From: Flavobacteriaceae bacterium MAR_2009_75
GTDB taxonomy: Bacteria > Bacteroidota > Bacteroidia > Flavobacteriales > Flavobacteriaceae
NCBI GenBank assembly: GCA_002813285.1
Contig: PHTZ01000001.1
Coordinates: forward strand, 1,076,501 to 1,140,500
Direction: 5' to 3'
DNA: 64,000 nt
Both the position numbers and the translations under genes were made by a program. How positions within the stretch are numbered: position 1 is the stretch's first letter; every line of letters begins with the position of its first letter. The notes beneath the pieces were generated by a model, which was given only the letters and a program-made list of their open reading frames with translations, was not told the origin of the DNA and searched no databases. Below, in pieces: positions 55,727-63,167 of the stretch.

Positions 55727-56792
55727 ATTTAGATTAGACCCCGGCCCAAAAAAATTCCCCTGTCCTAGTTGCGGAAAAAAAAGACTTGTACGGTATGTAG
55801 ATTCAGGGTCGGGAAATTACCTAGGCCGTAAATATGGGCGTTGTGATCGAGAAAGTGCTTGTGGCTATCATTCCACACCTCCACAGGGCAAAAAAGCTTA
55901 TTGTCTTGAGTACTTATCCCTAAGTAGTATAAGTGCAAGAGCATACAAAATAACGGATAGATTAGGCTCGATCTTAATAGTACCAAAATCACAGGTATTG
56001 GAAATTTCACCAAATAATACCTGCTATATATCCGCATGGTTATTAGATCAAAAGAACATTACACCACAAAGTGAGTCCGTAAAATATTTTAATGAAAATA
56101 CTCAAATATCGGAGTTGATTGAACTTAGGAAAACTGAAGAAACCCTACCAAGCTTTCACAGTTTGGAACTTATTGACAAAATGTTTATCCAACAAACTGT
56201 TAAGGACAATCTTACAATATTCTTAGAAAGCCACTTTTCCAAGCCCCAGGTCAAAAAAGTATGCTTGGATTATTTATTGACCGGTTGCAACCACTATTGG
56301 CCCAACTCTACAGTTTTTTGGCAAATCGACAAAGATGAGAAGGTACACGGCGGCAAGATTATGAACTATGACCCTCAGACCGGGAAGCGAATAAAAAAGC
56401 CATATCCTAGAATTAATTGGGTACACAATGCAATCAATGCGAAAGACTTCAGGCTTTCACAATGTTTATTTGGTCAACATCTGTTAAGTCAAGATTACGA
56501 AAGCCCTGTTTGCCTTGTGGAGTCTGAAAAAACAGCTTTGATTATGGCCATACTCAGTCCTTCAGCTTTATGGCTTGCCACGGGGGCAAAACAAAATTTA
56601 AAGCCTGAACTCTTAAAGTGTTTAAAGAATAGAAATGTAATTCTATTCCCGGACAAAGGAGAGTATAACGATTGGAAAGGGAAAGCTTTAAAAATGTCAG
56701 GTCTAGGAGTGAAATTTTCAGTTTCAACCAAACTGGAAAACAGCAATCTAGAACTAGGAGAGGACATAGCGGATTTATATTTAAAAAATTGA
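55716..56792 (+). CDS. zinc-finger/Toprim-like primase-associated protein (DUF6371-like)
   Basis: 358 residues. An N-terminal zinc finger with Cys16, Cys19, Cys43 and Cys49 (CPSCGKK...CDRESACGYH) resembles the CHC2-type finger of DnaG primases. The second half includes CLVESEKTALIMAI and VILFPDKGEYNDWKGKA, which match the Toprim Glu and Asp-x-Asp-like pattern (one Asp replaced by Lys-Gly). This is the common partner of element helicases in Bacteroidota. Start overlaps the helicase by 11 bases. Priming activity is inferred. Confidence 0.82.
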   Translation: MNFRFRLDPGPKKFPCPSCGKKRLVRYVDSGSGNYLGRKYGRCDRESACGYHSTPPQGKKAYCLEYLSLSSISARAYKITDRLGSILIVPKSQVLEISPNNTCYISAWLLDQKNITPQSESVKYFNENTQISELIELRKTEETLPSFHSLELIDKMFIQQTVKDNLTIFLESHFSKPQVKKVCLDYLLTGCNHYWPNSTVFWQIDKDEKVHGGKIMNYDPQTGKRIKKPYPRINWVHNAINAKDFRLSQCLFGQHLLSQDYESPVCLVESEKTALIMAILSPSALWLATGAKQNLKPELLKCLKNRNVILFPDKGEYNDWKGKALKMSGLGVKFSVSTKLENSNLELGEDIADLYLKN

Positions 56793-56793
56793 T

Positions 56794-57393
56794 ATGGGGC
56801 AAAAAACTAAATTACCAACAGTAGTTGATGAGATGCCAAATATTTCGGCAGGAATGTTCAAGAGAGCCGGTTTTTATAAAAAAGGCAATTTCAATTTAGG
56901 AGAATTTACACTTCTCCTAAATGACGGAAATGATCTAAAAGTTAAAGTTGTGGCCGCTATGAAGGATAGGCCGGCCTTAGTTTTCCAATATCATTATGAA
57001 GGGCACAAAATGACCGAAATAATCCGACTGAGTCCAAGAGAATCGAATATGTGCCCCGGAGCTATAATCTACAGTTTTATATGTCCGATTTCCGGGGCCA
57101 TTGCAAGAAAGCTGATTTTCATACAAGGAAGATTTGTCCATAGATCAGTTTTAAAAGGAAGTCTTTACCGATGCCAAATAAGGTCTCAGAAATGGCGAAA
57201 GATGGATCAAACATACGGAGACTACATTGAGTCTGATTATATACATGAGGAACTAAATAAAAAGTATTTCCGAAAATTCTACAACGGAAAACTAACCAAG
57301 AGATACAAAAAACTCTTATCGAAATTAGAAAATGCCAATGGAACCAACACCGAGAAATTAAGGTCTGAATTAGAAACTTGGGCCAACCACTAA
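56794..57393 (+). CDS. element protein with a degenerate zinc-ribbon-like core
   Basis: 199 residues, starting 1 base after the preceding stop. The centre reads SFICPISGAIARKLIF, then GRFVHRSVLKGSLYRCQIRS, which looks like the known mobile-element ribbon in which a CPxC-GxxxRKLY part is followed by a CxxC in a LTYR context, but the second Cys of each pair is missing. So the metal site is probably lost or changed. The C-terminal 60 residues are charged and helical. Function unknown; likely linked to the replication genes by position. Confidence 0.75.
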   Translation: MGQKTKLPTVVDEMPNISAGMFKRAGFYKKGNFNLGEFTLLLNDGNDLKVKVVAAMKDRPALVFQYHYEGHKMTEIIRLSPRESNMCPGAIIYSFICPISGAIARKLIFIQGRFVHRSVLKGSLYRCQIRSQKWRKMDQTYGDYIESDYIHEELNKKYFRKFYNGKLTKRYKKLLSKLENANGTNTEKLRSELETWANH

Positions 57394-57424
57394 AAAAAAT
57401 TATAAACCCTAATATTTATCAATT

Positions 57425-58450
57425 ATGAATACCGAGCAAAAACTCAAAACAATGAATCAAAACAAGTTTATCAAAGCCCTTACCGGCATGGGCCACGAAG
57501 AAAGTAGGGAGGCATCCAAAATGATTGTTTTAAAACCTAAATCACGGAGACACAAGAGTGATATAGGAAGCACAAATAAATCGTTTAGCCAAAAGCAAAT
57601 AATAAGCCATTTGAGAAGTTTAAACCCGAAAGAACGTTATGAAGCTTCTAAGAAGACTATCCTGAAACCTAAATCAAAGAGCGGAAAATCAAAAGTCATA
57701 GCGTCAAATCAAGCGGAAAAAACAGAAAGAGATCGAGAAAAAATAAGGAGGGAACGAGCTAAAAAGGTAGTAGCCTATTTAACTAAAAATCTACCTAAAT
57801 CAGATTTCAACCCTAATTGGCAAAAACCACAGCTTGAAAGGGCAATTGGGAAAGCTAGTTTTAATTCAGCTATAGAAAACAACATTTATTTCTCAAATTC
57901 CAAAGAAGGTAATTTATTGGCGATATACGACGGCGGAAGTGTAATTATTAAAGACATTGACCTGGAAGGCGTTGCTAAAACCATTTTTGAATGGTCGAAA
58001 GTAGCTCATAAACTGAATGATAAGAACGGAACCCCACCAAATGGCTCAACCCTTTTAGAAATGCTAAAGGAACAAGCCCGAAAATACAAATGGGAGATGG
58101 AAAAGATGAAGAGCGCAAAAGATATCTTATATACATTCACTAAGAAAGCAATTGAAGAGGGAGAGCTATTTAAGCCAAGTACAAGCGCAAGACAGTCTAA
58201 AATAGAATTTGCCAATTTTCTTTTGGGAATAGTGGACGAGCTTGAAATTCCACTTTATAGGAGTCGAACCAAAAAACTCTTATTGAATTGCTCCGATACC
58301 TATTTCGGTTTAAAGGATGTGAACAAAGAGTCATTGCCCTACTTTGATAAAATGCTAAATGAAATCGGCGTCGGAGGTGTAAACTTAGGCAAGAATGCAG
58401 CAGAGGACATTAGAGGTCTTATGATAAACCTATTGCCTCTGAAAAATTAA
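57425..58450 (+). CDS. basic element protein with an N-terminal tandem motif
   Basis: 341 residues, strongly basic. The N-terminal 100 residues hold two copies of a unit of the form E-x2-R-x-ASK-x2-[IV]LKPKS-x4-KS (EESREASKMIVLKPKS near 25, KERYEASKKTILKPKS near 72). A helical middle and a C-terminal domain without known motif follow. The repeats may bind DNA or RNA. It is the last gene before a strong terminator, closing the replication operon. No family recognised. Confidence 0.72.
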   Translation: MNTEQKLKTMNQNKFIKALTGMGHEESREASKMIVLKPKSRRHKSDIGSTNKSFSQKQIISHLRSLNPKERYEASKKTILKPKSKSGKSKVIASNQAEKTERDREKIRRERAKKVVAYLTKNLPKSDFNPNWQKPQLERAIGKASFNSAIENNIYFSNSKEGNLLAIYDGGSVIIKDIDLEGVAKTIFEWSKVAHKLNDKNGTPPNGSTLLEMLKEQARKYKWEMEKMKSAKDILYTFTKKAIEEGELFKPSTSARQSKIEFANFLLGIVDELEIPLYRSRTKKLLLNCSDTYFGLKDVNKESLPYFDKMLNEIGVGGVNLGKNAAEDIRGLMINLLPLKN

Positions 58451-58475
58451 TATACGATTAGGCTCGTGTTTGCTT

Positions 58476-58507
58476 GCCTCCTTGGACTGGTTACCCAAGG
58501 GGGCTTT
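58476..58507 (+). terminator. terminator of the replication operon
   Basis: GCCTCCTTGG pairs with CCAAGGGGGC as a 10-bp stem (one wobble) with a 9-base loop, then TTT. Confidence 0.75.
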
Positions 58508-58650
58508 AAAATTTGAAATTAAAATATCTCAAAAATATGAAGCACATCCGAATCAAATATGTTTTCATTTTGCATTCATAAAGGGGAAATCTTTATTAAA
58601 GGATGTATATCCCTAAACTTACCACGTAAACATATATTATCGGAATCCAT

Positions 58651-58681
58651 AAAATAAAAAATGCACCTCATTGGAGGTGCA
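58651..58681 (-). terminator. terminator after the short repeat peptide
   Basis: On the minus strand TGCACCTC-CAAT-GAGGTGCA is a perfect 8-bp hairpin followed by TTTTTTATTTT, a textbook rho-independent terminator. Confidence 0.88.
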
Positions 58682-58710
58682 GTTAGCTTTCTACTAGGAA
58701 GAAATAAACA

Positions 58711-58782
58711 TTATCCTTCCCATACGCCTCCGTCTTTTACCAAATTACGAACGTCTTTTACTAAATTACGATTGCTGCACAT
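58711..58782 (-). CDS. 23-residue peptide built on a tandem repeat
   Basis: ATG at 58782, TAA at 58711. The peptide starts MCSN and contains two 7-residue units RNLVKDV and RNLVKDG, then ends GVWEG. The repeat is encoded by two 21-base units with two base differences, neither of which breaks the motif. A promoter-like TTTG/TACATTTA pair lies upstream at about 58825-58862 and a strong terminator 30 bases downstream. It could be a small bioactive or toxin-type peptide, or the coding-like face of a small RNA. No homologue recognised. Confidence 0.4.
   Translation of the reverse strand: MCSNRNLVKDVRNLVKDGGVWEG
58731..58772. repeat. two 21-base tandem repeats
   Basis: CGTCTTTTACCAAATTACGA-A and CGTCTTTTACTAAATTACGA-T, two differences, inside the 23-codon frame. 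Confidence 0.85.
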
Positions 58783-58883
58783 ATCTAATTGTTTTAGTGA
58801 TTTATTGATTTGCTAATTTCCTAAATGTATATATTATTATTATAATATACGTACAAAGCCCTACATAGTTACACTTAGTACTG

Positions 58884-60032
58884 TTAAACTTTTAAAAAGA
58901 AAAGTTTGAACTTTTCTCCAGGCAACATCAATTCTTGGCTAATATATGAAATTTGATTTGGTTCTTGTAACTCTTCTTTGATAAATTTTGCCTTGTTTGA
59001 CTTACTGAATATAACGTTCAAATCCTCCGAATATTTTACATGAACATCTAAATGATCCATAATACGATCAGAACCGATGACCCATTCTCTGTCCTTGTCA
59101 ATATCTTGAGTGAATTTTAAAACCCTTTTTATATTATAAACCTTATGTCCGGATAATTTTAATTTACACTCTTTAATTAAATTTTCATTCTTCACCTCAA
59201 CTTCAATATTTTTCTCAGGGTCAAAAATCATGCCACACTCAGAAAGAGACTCTATACAGATTTCCGGATATTTTTCATTTTCACTATGCCCCTCTAAAAT
59301 TGACGTTTTAAAATCCCACTCAAATTCATCTGTACTTGGTCTTACAATTGATAAAATAGTTGTTTCCATAATATGTATTTTGTAACCCGAAACTACTTTA
59401 ATATCATATTTCTTTTTTGTATGTTTATAGTAATAAGAAATGTTATTATTAACAAAGAATGTATTATTAATATTCTTCTTTAATTCAGCATAGAGATTTG
59501 GAAATTGCTGCTTATACTTACTGAGAGTTACAGTTTCCCAAATCTCACTTAAATTAGATTGTTTAAGTAAAAAATCTTCCGAAAAAGTAATGGATTCAAC
59601 ACTATCTTTTACTTTTCCGCTAAATTTATCTGAAAGTAATATTCTCTCGAATTCAGTTTCGAACACCCTGATATATTGCAAATACTTTAATGACGCAGTA
59701 AATATTCCAGCAGTAAATATTAAAAGCGCTATATCCTTGAAAAAATTTAACCAAAAAACTTTCTTTTCCCAACTTGGCAAGAATTCGTCATTGAAAATGA
59801 AAATAGTGTAACATAAAAAATACAAAATACTTACTGATAAAAGGATTAAATACAAATTGTTAAGCACTCCCTTCCACAATTTCTTAATCATCTCACCCAC
59901 AAAATGTAGTATTGACTTAAATGTTCCCGGTTTGTACTTATTTGCGACTATCTTCTTTCCACATTGACAACAATGAATATGATCAATAAGATTATCCTTT
60001 TTGCATTTTGGACATTCCTTTATTTTATTCAT
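58884..60032 (-). CDS. zinc-ribbon protein with two membrane helices, unassigned cargo gene
   Basis: 382 residues. A zinc ribbon at the start has Cys7, Cys10, Cys21 and Cys24 (CPKC...CCQC). Two transmembrane helices follow (about 55-79 and 96-117; LYLILLSVSILYFLCYTIFI, ALLIFTAGIFTASLKYL), then a large cytoplasmic part of about 260 residues rich in beta strands with no motif I recognise. The order ribbon-2TM-beta domain suggests a membrane-tethered sensor or effector. It is the reverse of the replication genes and AT-rich, as expected for cargo. An anti-phage role is possible but unproven. Confidence 0.75.
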   Translation of the reverse strand: MNKIKECPKCKKDNLIDHIHCCQCGKKIVANKYKPGTFKSILHFVGEMIKKLWKGVLNNLYLILLSVSILYFLCYTIFIFNDEFLPSWEKKVFWLNFFKDIALLIFTAGIFTASLKYLQYIRVFETEFERILLSDKFSGKVKDSVESITFSEDFLLKQSNLSEIWETVTLSKYKQQFPNLYAELKKNINNTFFVNNNISYYYKHTKKKYDIKVVSGYKIHIMETTILSIVRPSTDEFEWDFKTSILEGHSENEKYPEICIESLSECGMIFDPEKNIEVEVKNENLIKECKLKLSGHKVYNIKRVLKFTQDIDKDREWVIGSDRIMDHLDVHVKYSEDLNVIFSKSNKAKFIKEELQEPNQISYISQELMLPGEKFKLFFLKV

Positions 60033-60420
60033 AAATTTTTGGTTTGGTTGATTAATTGATATGAATATAGTATTTTCTTACAATTATTTGAGTTTTAACA
60101 TAATGAGCATCGGCAAAAAACAGATTTAGTCGTCAATTTCCATTAATTTAAAATCTTTAGAAATCCTTTCTCCAATTTGAGATAAGCATTCAAGACTAAA
60201 AGAAACAATGAATAGTTGAAAAACTATTGAAAATAAAGACAATTAAAAAATGCAGAAAAGAAAGTACCCAAAATGGTATAGAATAATTCGCTATAATCTT
60301 AATTGTGTTTGGTATCATGTTTTAATGCCCTTAGGCCAAGAAAATGACTCTTTCATGGAAGAAATAAAAAAGAAGGATTTAAAATAATTCAGGATAGGGG
60401 GAAGATTCCATTTTTAGAGA
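60033..60420. other. 388-base gap inside the element cargo zone
   Basis: It holds the 45-codon plus-strand frame at 60250-60387 and a 38-codon minus-strand frame (60126-60242, TTG start, ending in GERISKDFKLMEIDD). Neither is convincing. The remainder is AT-rich without a clear signal. Confidence 0.45.
60250..60387 (+). CDS. possible 45-residue protein
   Basis: ATG to TAA, 45 codons, with an aromatic and basic start (MQKRKYPKWYRIIRYN) and a charged end. It lies between two minus-strand genes of the element. No family, no clear promoter. Could be a chance frame. Confidence 0.3.
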   Translation: MQKRKYPKWYRIIRYNLNCVWYHVLMPLGQENDSFMEEIKKKDLK

Positions 60421-60720
60421 TTATGTTTTCAATTTATGTCGCCTCCATTCTCCCCTATTGAAATTGTATGCAAACCCTTTTCTCTCAAAATTTTGGTAGC
60501 GGTAAATTAATTTTTTAAATATTTCATTTAGAGCTTTTCTATTCTTATGTATTTGCTCAATATGCCCATTCTTTTCGACCGTATAAACTCCTTTTTCAAC
60601 TCTAGCATAATACCCCCCAAAATTAGTCACTTGAAGATACCCAATTGAATTAAGAGTAGCATCTTTAATTATTTCATTAAGTTGCTCATTAGTTAACGGA
60701 AAATATTCAGGATTCGTCAT
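60421..60720 (-). CDS. unassigned 99-residue element protein
   Basis: No signal peptide or membrane helix. The sequence has many aromatic and basic residues (SIGYLQVTNFGGYYARVEKG, then FAYNFNRGEWRRHKL), compatible with a small nucleic-acid or protein-binding fold. It is divergent from the SRAP gene across a shared 16-base palindrome that contains both promoters, so the two are probably co-regulated. Confidence 0.65.
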   Translation of the reverse strand: MTNPEYFPLTNEQLNEIIKDATLNSIGYLQVTNFGGYYARVEKGVYTVEKNGHIEQIHKNRKALNEIFKKLIYRYQNFERKGFAYNFNRGEWRRHKLKT

Positions 60721-60751
60721 TTGGATTTATTCCTTATTTTTGGCTTTATTC

Positions 60752-60767
60752 CAAATTTATAAATTTG
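60752..60767. promoter_or_regulatory. palindrome with two divergent -7 boxes
   Basis: CAAATTTATAAATTTG is a perfect 16-base palindrome made of two TAAATTTG boxes (TAnnTTTG) facing outward, one for the 99-residue gene and one for the SRAP gene. Confidence 0.6.
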
Positions 60768-60825
60768 AATATTATCTTTCAAAATTTTAACGGATTGAAT
60801 AAATTAGAGGAAAACCAATTTCAGT

Positions 60826-61575
60826 ATGTGTTATTCAACTAGAATAGTGGACAAGGCCAAAAAACTAGAGGATCACTATAAGATACAATCTATCAGAGGC
60901 GATCTTGAGACCGGCAAAGAACTGACTTATAATCACGCTCACGGATTTACACATCCTTTAATGTGGATTATACCCCAGGAGAAAAATAAAAACATGATAC
61001 CAATCATGTGGGGCCTTATACCACACTATAAAAGTGGTGTAGATCCGGCAGAGTATTATAAAGAAACAATCCGCTATGGGTCCGGGCTCAATGCTAAATC
61101 AGAAAAACTATTTGAGTCCAACAATTATAAGAAAAGCGCATTAACTAGGCGTTGCATAATTCCCGTCAATGGGTTTTATGAACCCCACACAGCCAAGAAG
61201 AACGGGAAGGATTTTAAAATCCCGTTTTACTTTGAACCTGAAAATGGGCCATTTTTCAATTTGGCAGGGATTTATGCTGTCACCCCTGACAAAATGGTAA
61301 CGTTTACAATCCTAACAAAAGAAGCCTCTCCAATGTTCGCTAAAATTCACAATAAAAAGAATAGACGGCCCGTAATTCTCCAGGACGAAGACATTGATGT
61401 TTGGCTCTCCGACAATCTCACAGAGAAGGATGTTCACAGCGTCATAAATGATGATTTGAAAGATAATGAGATAAATGCCTATCCTATCAGTAAAGACCTT
61501 TATAAAAGAGGTGAGGGAGACAGACCGGATATTAACAAAAAAGTGGATTACCAAGAGCTAACAATAGAATACTAA
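60826..61575 (+). CDS. SOS response-associated peptidase (SRAP, HMCES/YedK family)
   Basis: 249 residues. Catalytic Cys2 directly after the start Met (MCYSTR) forms a covalent bond with abasic sites in single-stranded DNA; the other SRAP residues are seen: Asn in GLNAKSEKLF, Glu in CIIPVNGFYEP near residue 118, and His in KIHNKKNRRPVIL near residue 185. It protects replication intermediates with abasic DNA. The start is fixed by the need for Cys2. Next gene begins immediately after the stop. Finding SRAP on a mobile element fits reported links with phage and stress responses. Confidence 0.93.
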   Translation: MCYSTRIVDKAKKLEDHYKIQSIRGDLETGKELTYNHAHGFTHPLMWIIPQEKNKNMIPIMWGLIPHYKSGVDPAEYYKETIRYGSGLNAKSEKLFESNNYKKSALTRRCIIPVNGFYEPHTAKKNGKDFKIPFYFEPENGPFFNLAGIYAVTPDKMVTFTILTKEASPMFAKIHNKKNRRPVILQDEDIDVWLSDNLTEKDVHSVINDDLKDNEINAYPISKDLYKRGEGDRPDINKKVDYQELTIEY

Positions 61576-61809
61576 ATGGGTCTATATGAATATTTGATGT
61601 TATCTGAAGAAAGTCAATGGAATGAGCTTTGGGATAACGGTAAATTTCTAGAAAACTTTAAAAGTATCGATTGTTCGTTTTCCCTGTACGGCCTATACGA
61701 TTTCTTTGTTGAGATAGAGCTTGATCCGATGCACAATACTATTCTATGTAAACATGTATTTAAGCAAGGAGAAAAACTAGATAAATATCTTGATAACATA
61801 GAATTATAA
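61576..61809 (+). CDS. small acidic protein after SRAP
   Basis: 77 residues, acidic and aromatic (YEYLMLSEESQWNELWDNGK, then LYGLYDFFVEIELD). The ATG follows the SRAP stop with no gap, so it is co-translated with it. No membrane segment. No family recognised; the tail LDKYLDNIEL is amphipathic. Might be a partner of the SRAP protein. Confidence 0.65.
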   Translation: MGLYEYLMLSEESQWNELWDNGKFLENFKSIDCSFSLYGLYDFFVEIELDPMHNTILCKHVFKQGEKLDKYLDNIEL

Positions 61810-61938
61810 TTACTAACATAAGTAGGATGCATAATAAACAAATTATTAAATTATATTCTATCGATAATTTTCAAATCAAATAAGCCATTTCTTGACTTTT
61901 CATTGCGAAAACTACGAATAACTCATATAACTGATTAA

Positions 61939-62880
61939 ATGAAATATATAGATGCATTCTTTAAATTAATCGAACCAGCTCTTCCTGTTTTGGCATTAGC
62001 ATTCACCATTCTTGGGGTTATAATAGGAGGTTACTTGACAACTTCCTTCCGAAGTAAGTCAATAATAAAACTTGATAAAATTCAAGAAATAGATAATGAA
62101 ATAAAATCGACCCTATCGAACCTTAAAAGTCTTAATGATGAAATATCTCAAACTCAAAAAAGAGTTGAAAAAATAGGGTCAAAAACCCAAAAACTAGTCG
62201 ATGAGAACCTTCAAAGTACAGGCACTTTAACAGATAAAACAAATAATTTAATTGATGCTCAAAATGACTTAAACAAACTGGCTGAAAAAAATATTGAATT
62301 AGTAAATAAGGCAAGTAATAACCTTAGTGAAATGATGAATAAAGCTATTGGAGGAGACACATACCTAAAATTTGAAATAGCTTTTACAGCAGGTACAGCA
62401 CAATTAGAATTTGTAACCCGAAACATCGAACTAGATAGAAAATATCGAATGAAAAATGTTAGAATACGTGTTACTGGTAGGCCGGTACCAAATACTAAAA
62501 GGGAGAGATTTAATGTATATAAACGCTTTGAAAAAAAAGTTTTTGAAAACAATTCTAATGTGCTAAGAATTGAATTTGACAACATAGAGTACAGCAGCGG
62601 ACAAGGCTTAGTTCTTTTAGATTTATCAAACTATGATAATGAAATGCATTTTTCTATCACCGTTAATTCAGATAATTTCTCCACAAGACAACATTTATCA
62701 GCCTTAAATATTAAAACCAATCCTATATTTTATAGCGTAATATATAAGAATGACGGGGGAAATACTATTTTACTTTCAGAAGAAAAACATCGAGATATAA
62801 TTATAGAAAATGGTAAACCAGTTTATAAAAAGAACGGCGGCTCGAATCCTAATTCAAATCAAAATTCCATATTCTTTTAG
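61939..62880 (+). CDS. membrane-anchored coiled-coil protein, unassigned cargo gene
   Basis: 313 residues. One N-terminal transmembrane helix (about 13-35; LPVLALAFTILGVIIGGYLT), a long coiled coil (about 42-135; EIDNEIKSTLSNLKSLNDEI), then a beta-rich globular domain (about 140-290) with no known motif and an Asn/Gly-rich tail (NGGSNPNSNQNS). Topology suggests a cytoplasmic coiled coil and head tethered to the membrane. Sits at the right end of the element next to attR repeats. Function unknown. Confidence 0.7.
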   Translation: MKYIDAFFKLIEPALPVLALAFTILGVIIGGYLTTSFRSKSIIKLDKIQEIDNEIKSTLSNLKSLNDEISQTQKRVEKIGSKTQKLVDENLQSTGTLTDKTNNLIDAQNDLNKLAEKNIELVNKASNNLSEMMNKAIGGDTYLKFEIAFTAGTAQLEFVTRNIELDRKYRMKNVRIRVTGRPVPNTKRERFNVYKRFEKKVFENNSNVLRIEFDNIEYSSGQGLVLLDLSNYDNEMHFSITVNSDNFSTRQHLSALNIKTNPIFYSVIYKNDGGNTILLSEEKHRDIIIENGKPVYKKNGGSNPNSNQNSIFF

Positions 62881-62951
62881 GCTATTCACTATAATACAAT
62901 CAATTAAATAGGCCGGCGTACGTCTCGGAGACACCCATCCCCCCCTCTTGA

Positions 62952-63058
62952 ATGTAGAAAATGCAGCTAATGAACCCGAAAACAAATCTTTTTTAATTTC
63001 CTACCTTAGGATGTAATAAGTGCAGAAAATGAACCTTCAAACAAAACTTTTTTATTCT
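62952..63058. repeat. imperfect 48-base direct repeats near attR
   Basis: 62952-62999 and 63011-63058 share 37 of 48 positions, including TGCAG, AATGAACC, AAACAAA and CTTTTTTA in the same order. Spacing is 59 bases. Candidate arm-type binding sites for the integrase or a replication protein. Confidence 0.6.
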
Positions 63059-63070
63059 TAAGAAGATTAG

Positions 63071-63087
63071 AAATAAGGTCCTTATTT
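63071..63087. repeat. 17-base palindrome near attR
   Basis: AAATAAGG-T-CCTTATTT, perfect 8-bp arms with one central base, between the direct repeats and the tRNA. Confidence 0.5.
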
Positions 63088-63120
63088 ATCAATCGTACAT
63101 TTATCATACAAAAATGAAAA

Positions 63121-63160
63121 TAAAAAATCCTAACAGGTTGAAAAACAAACTATTAGGATT
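63121..63160 (-). terminator. element-supplied terminator behind tRNA-Val(TAC)
   Basis: On the minus strand AATCCTAA pairs with TTAGGATT, extended by partial pairing inside, followed by TTTTTTATTTT. It lies within 10 bases of the tRNA 3' end and belongs to the element. Confidence 0.7.
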
Positions 63161-63167
63161 ATTATAA

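Larger units (their letters stand above)
58451..58883. other. 433-base gap between the two halves of the element
   Basis: It holds the plus-strand terminator at 58476-58507, a minus-strand terminator at 58651-58681, a 21-base tandem repeat at 58731-58772, and a short minus-strand frame of 23 codons that uses the repeat. Bases 58508-58650 show nothing recognisable. Confidence 0.6.

Noticed and set aside
58731-58772. Tandem repeat as a CRISPR array
   Set aside because: Only two contiguous units with no spacers and no cas genes.
58884-60032. Two-TM beta-rich protein as a CBASS Cap15-type effector
   Set aside because: No CD-NTase gene is nearby and the size and zinc ribbon do not fit.
60126-60242. 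38-codon minus-strand frame
   Set aside because: It needs a TTG start, has no clear promoter, and no recognised family; kept only as a note in the gap entry.
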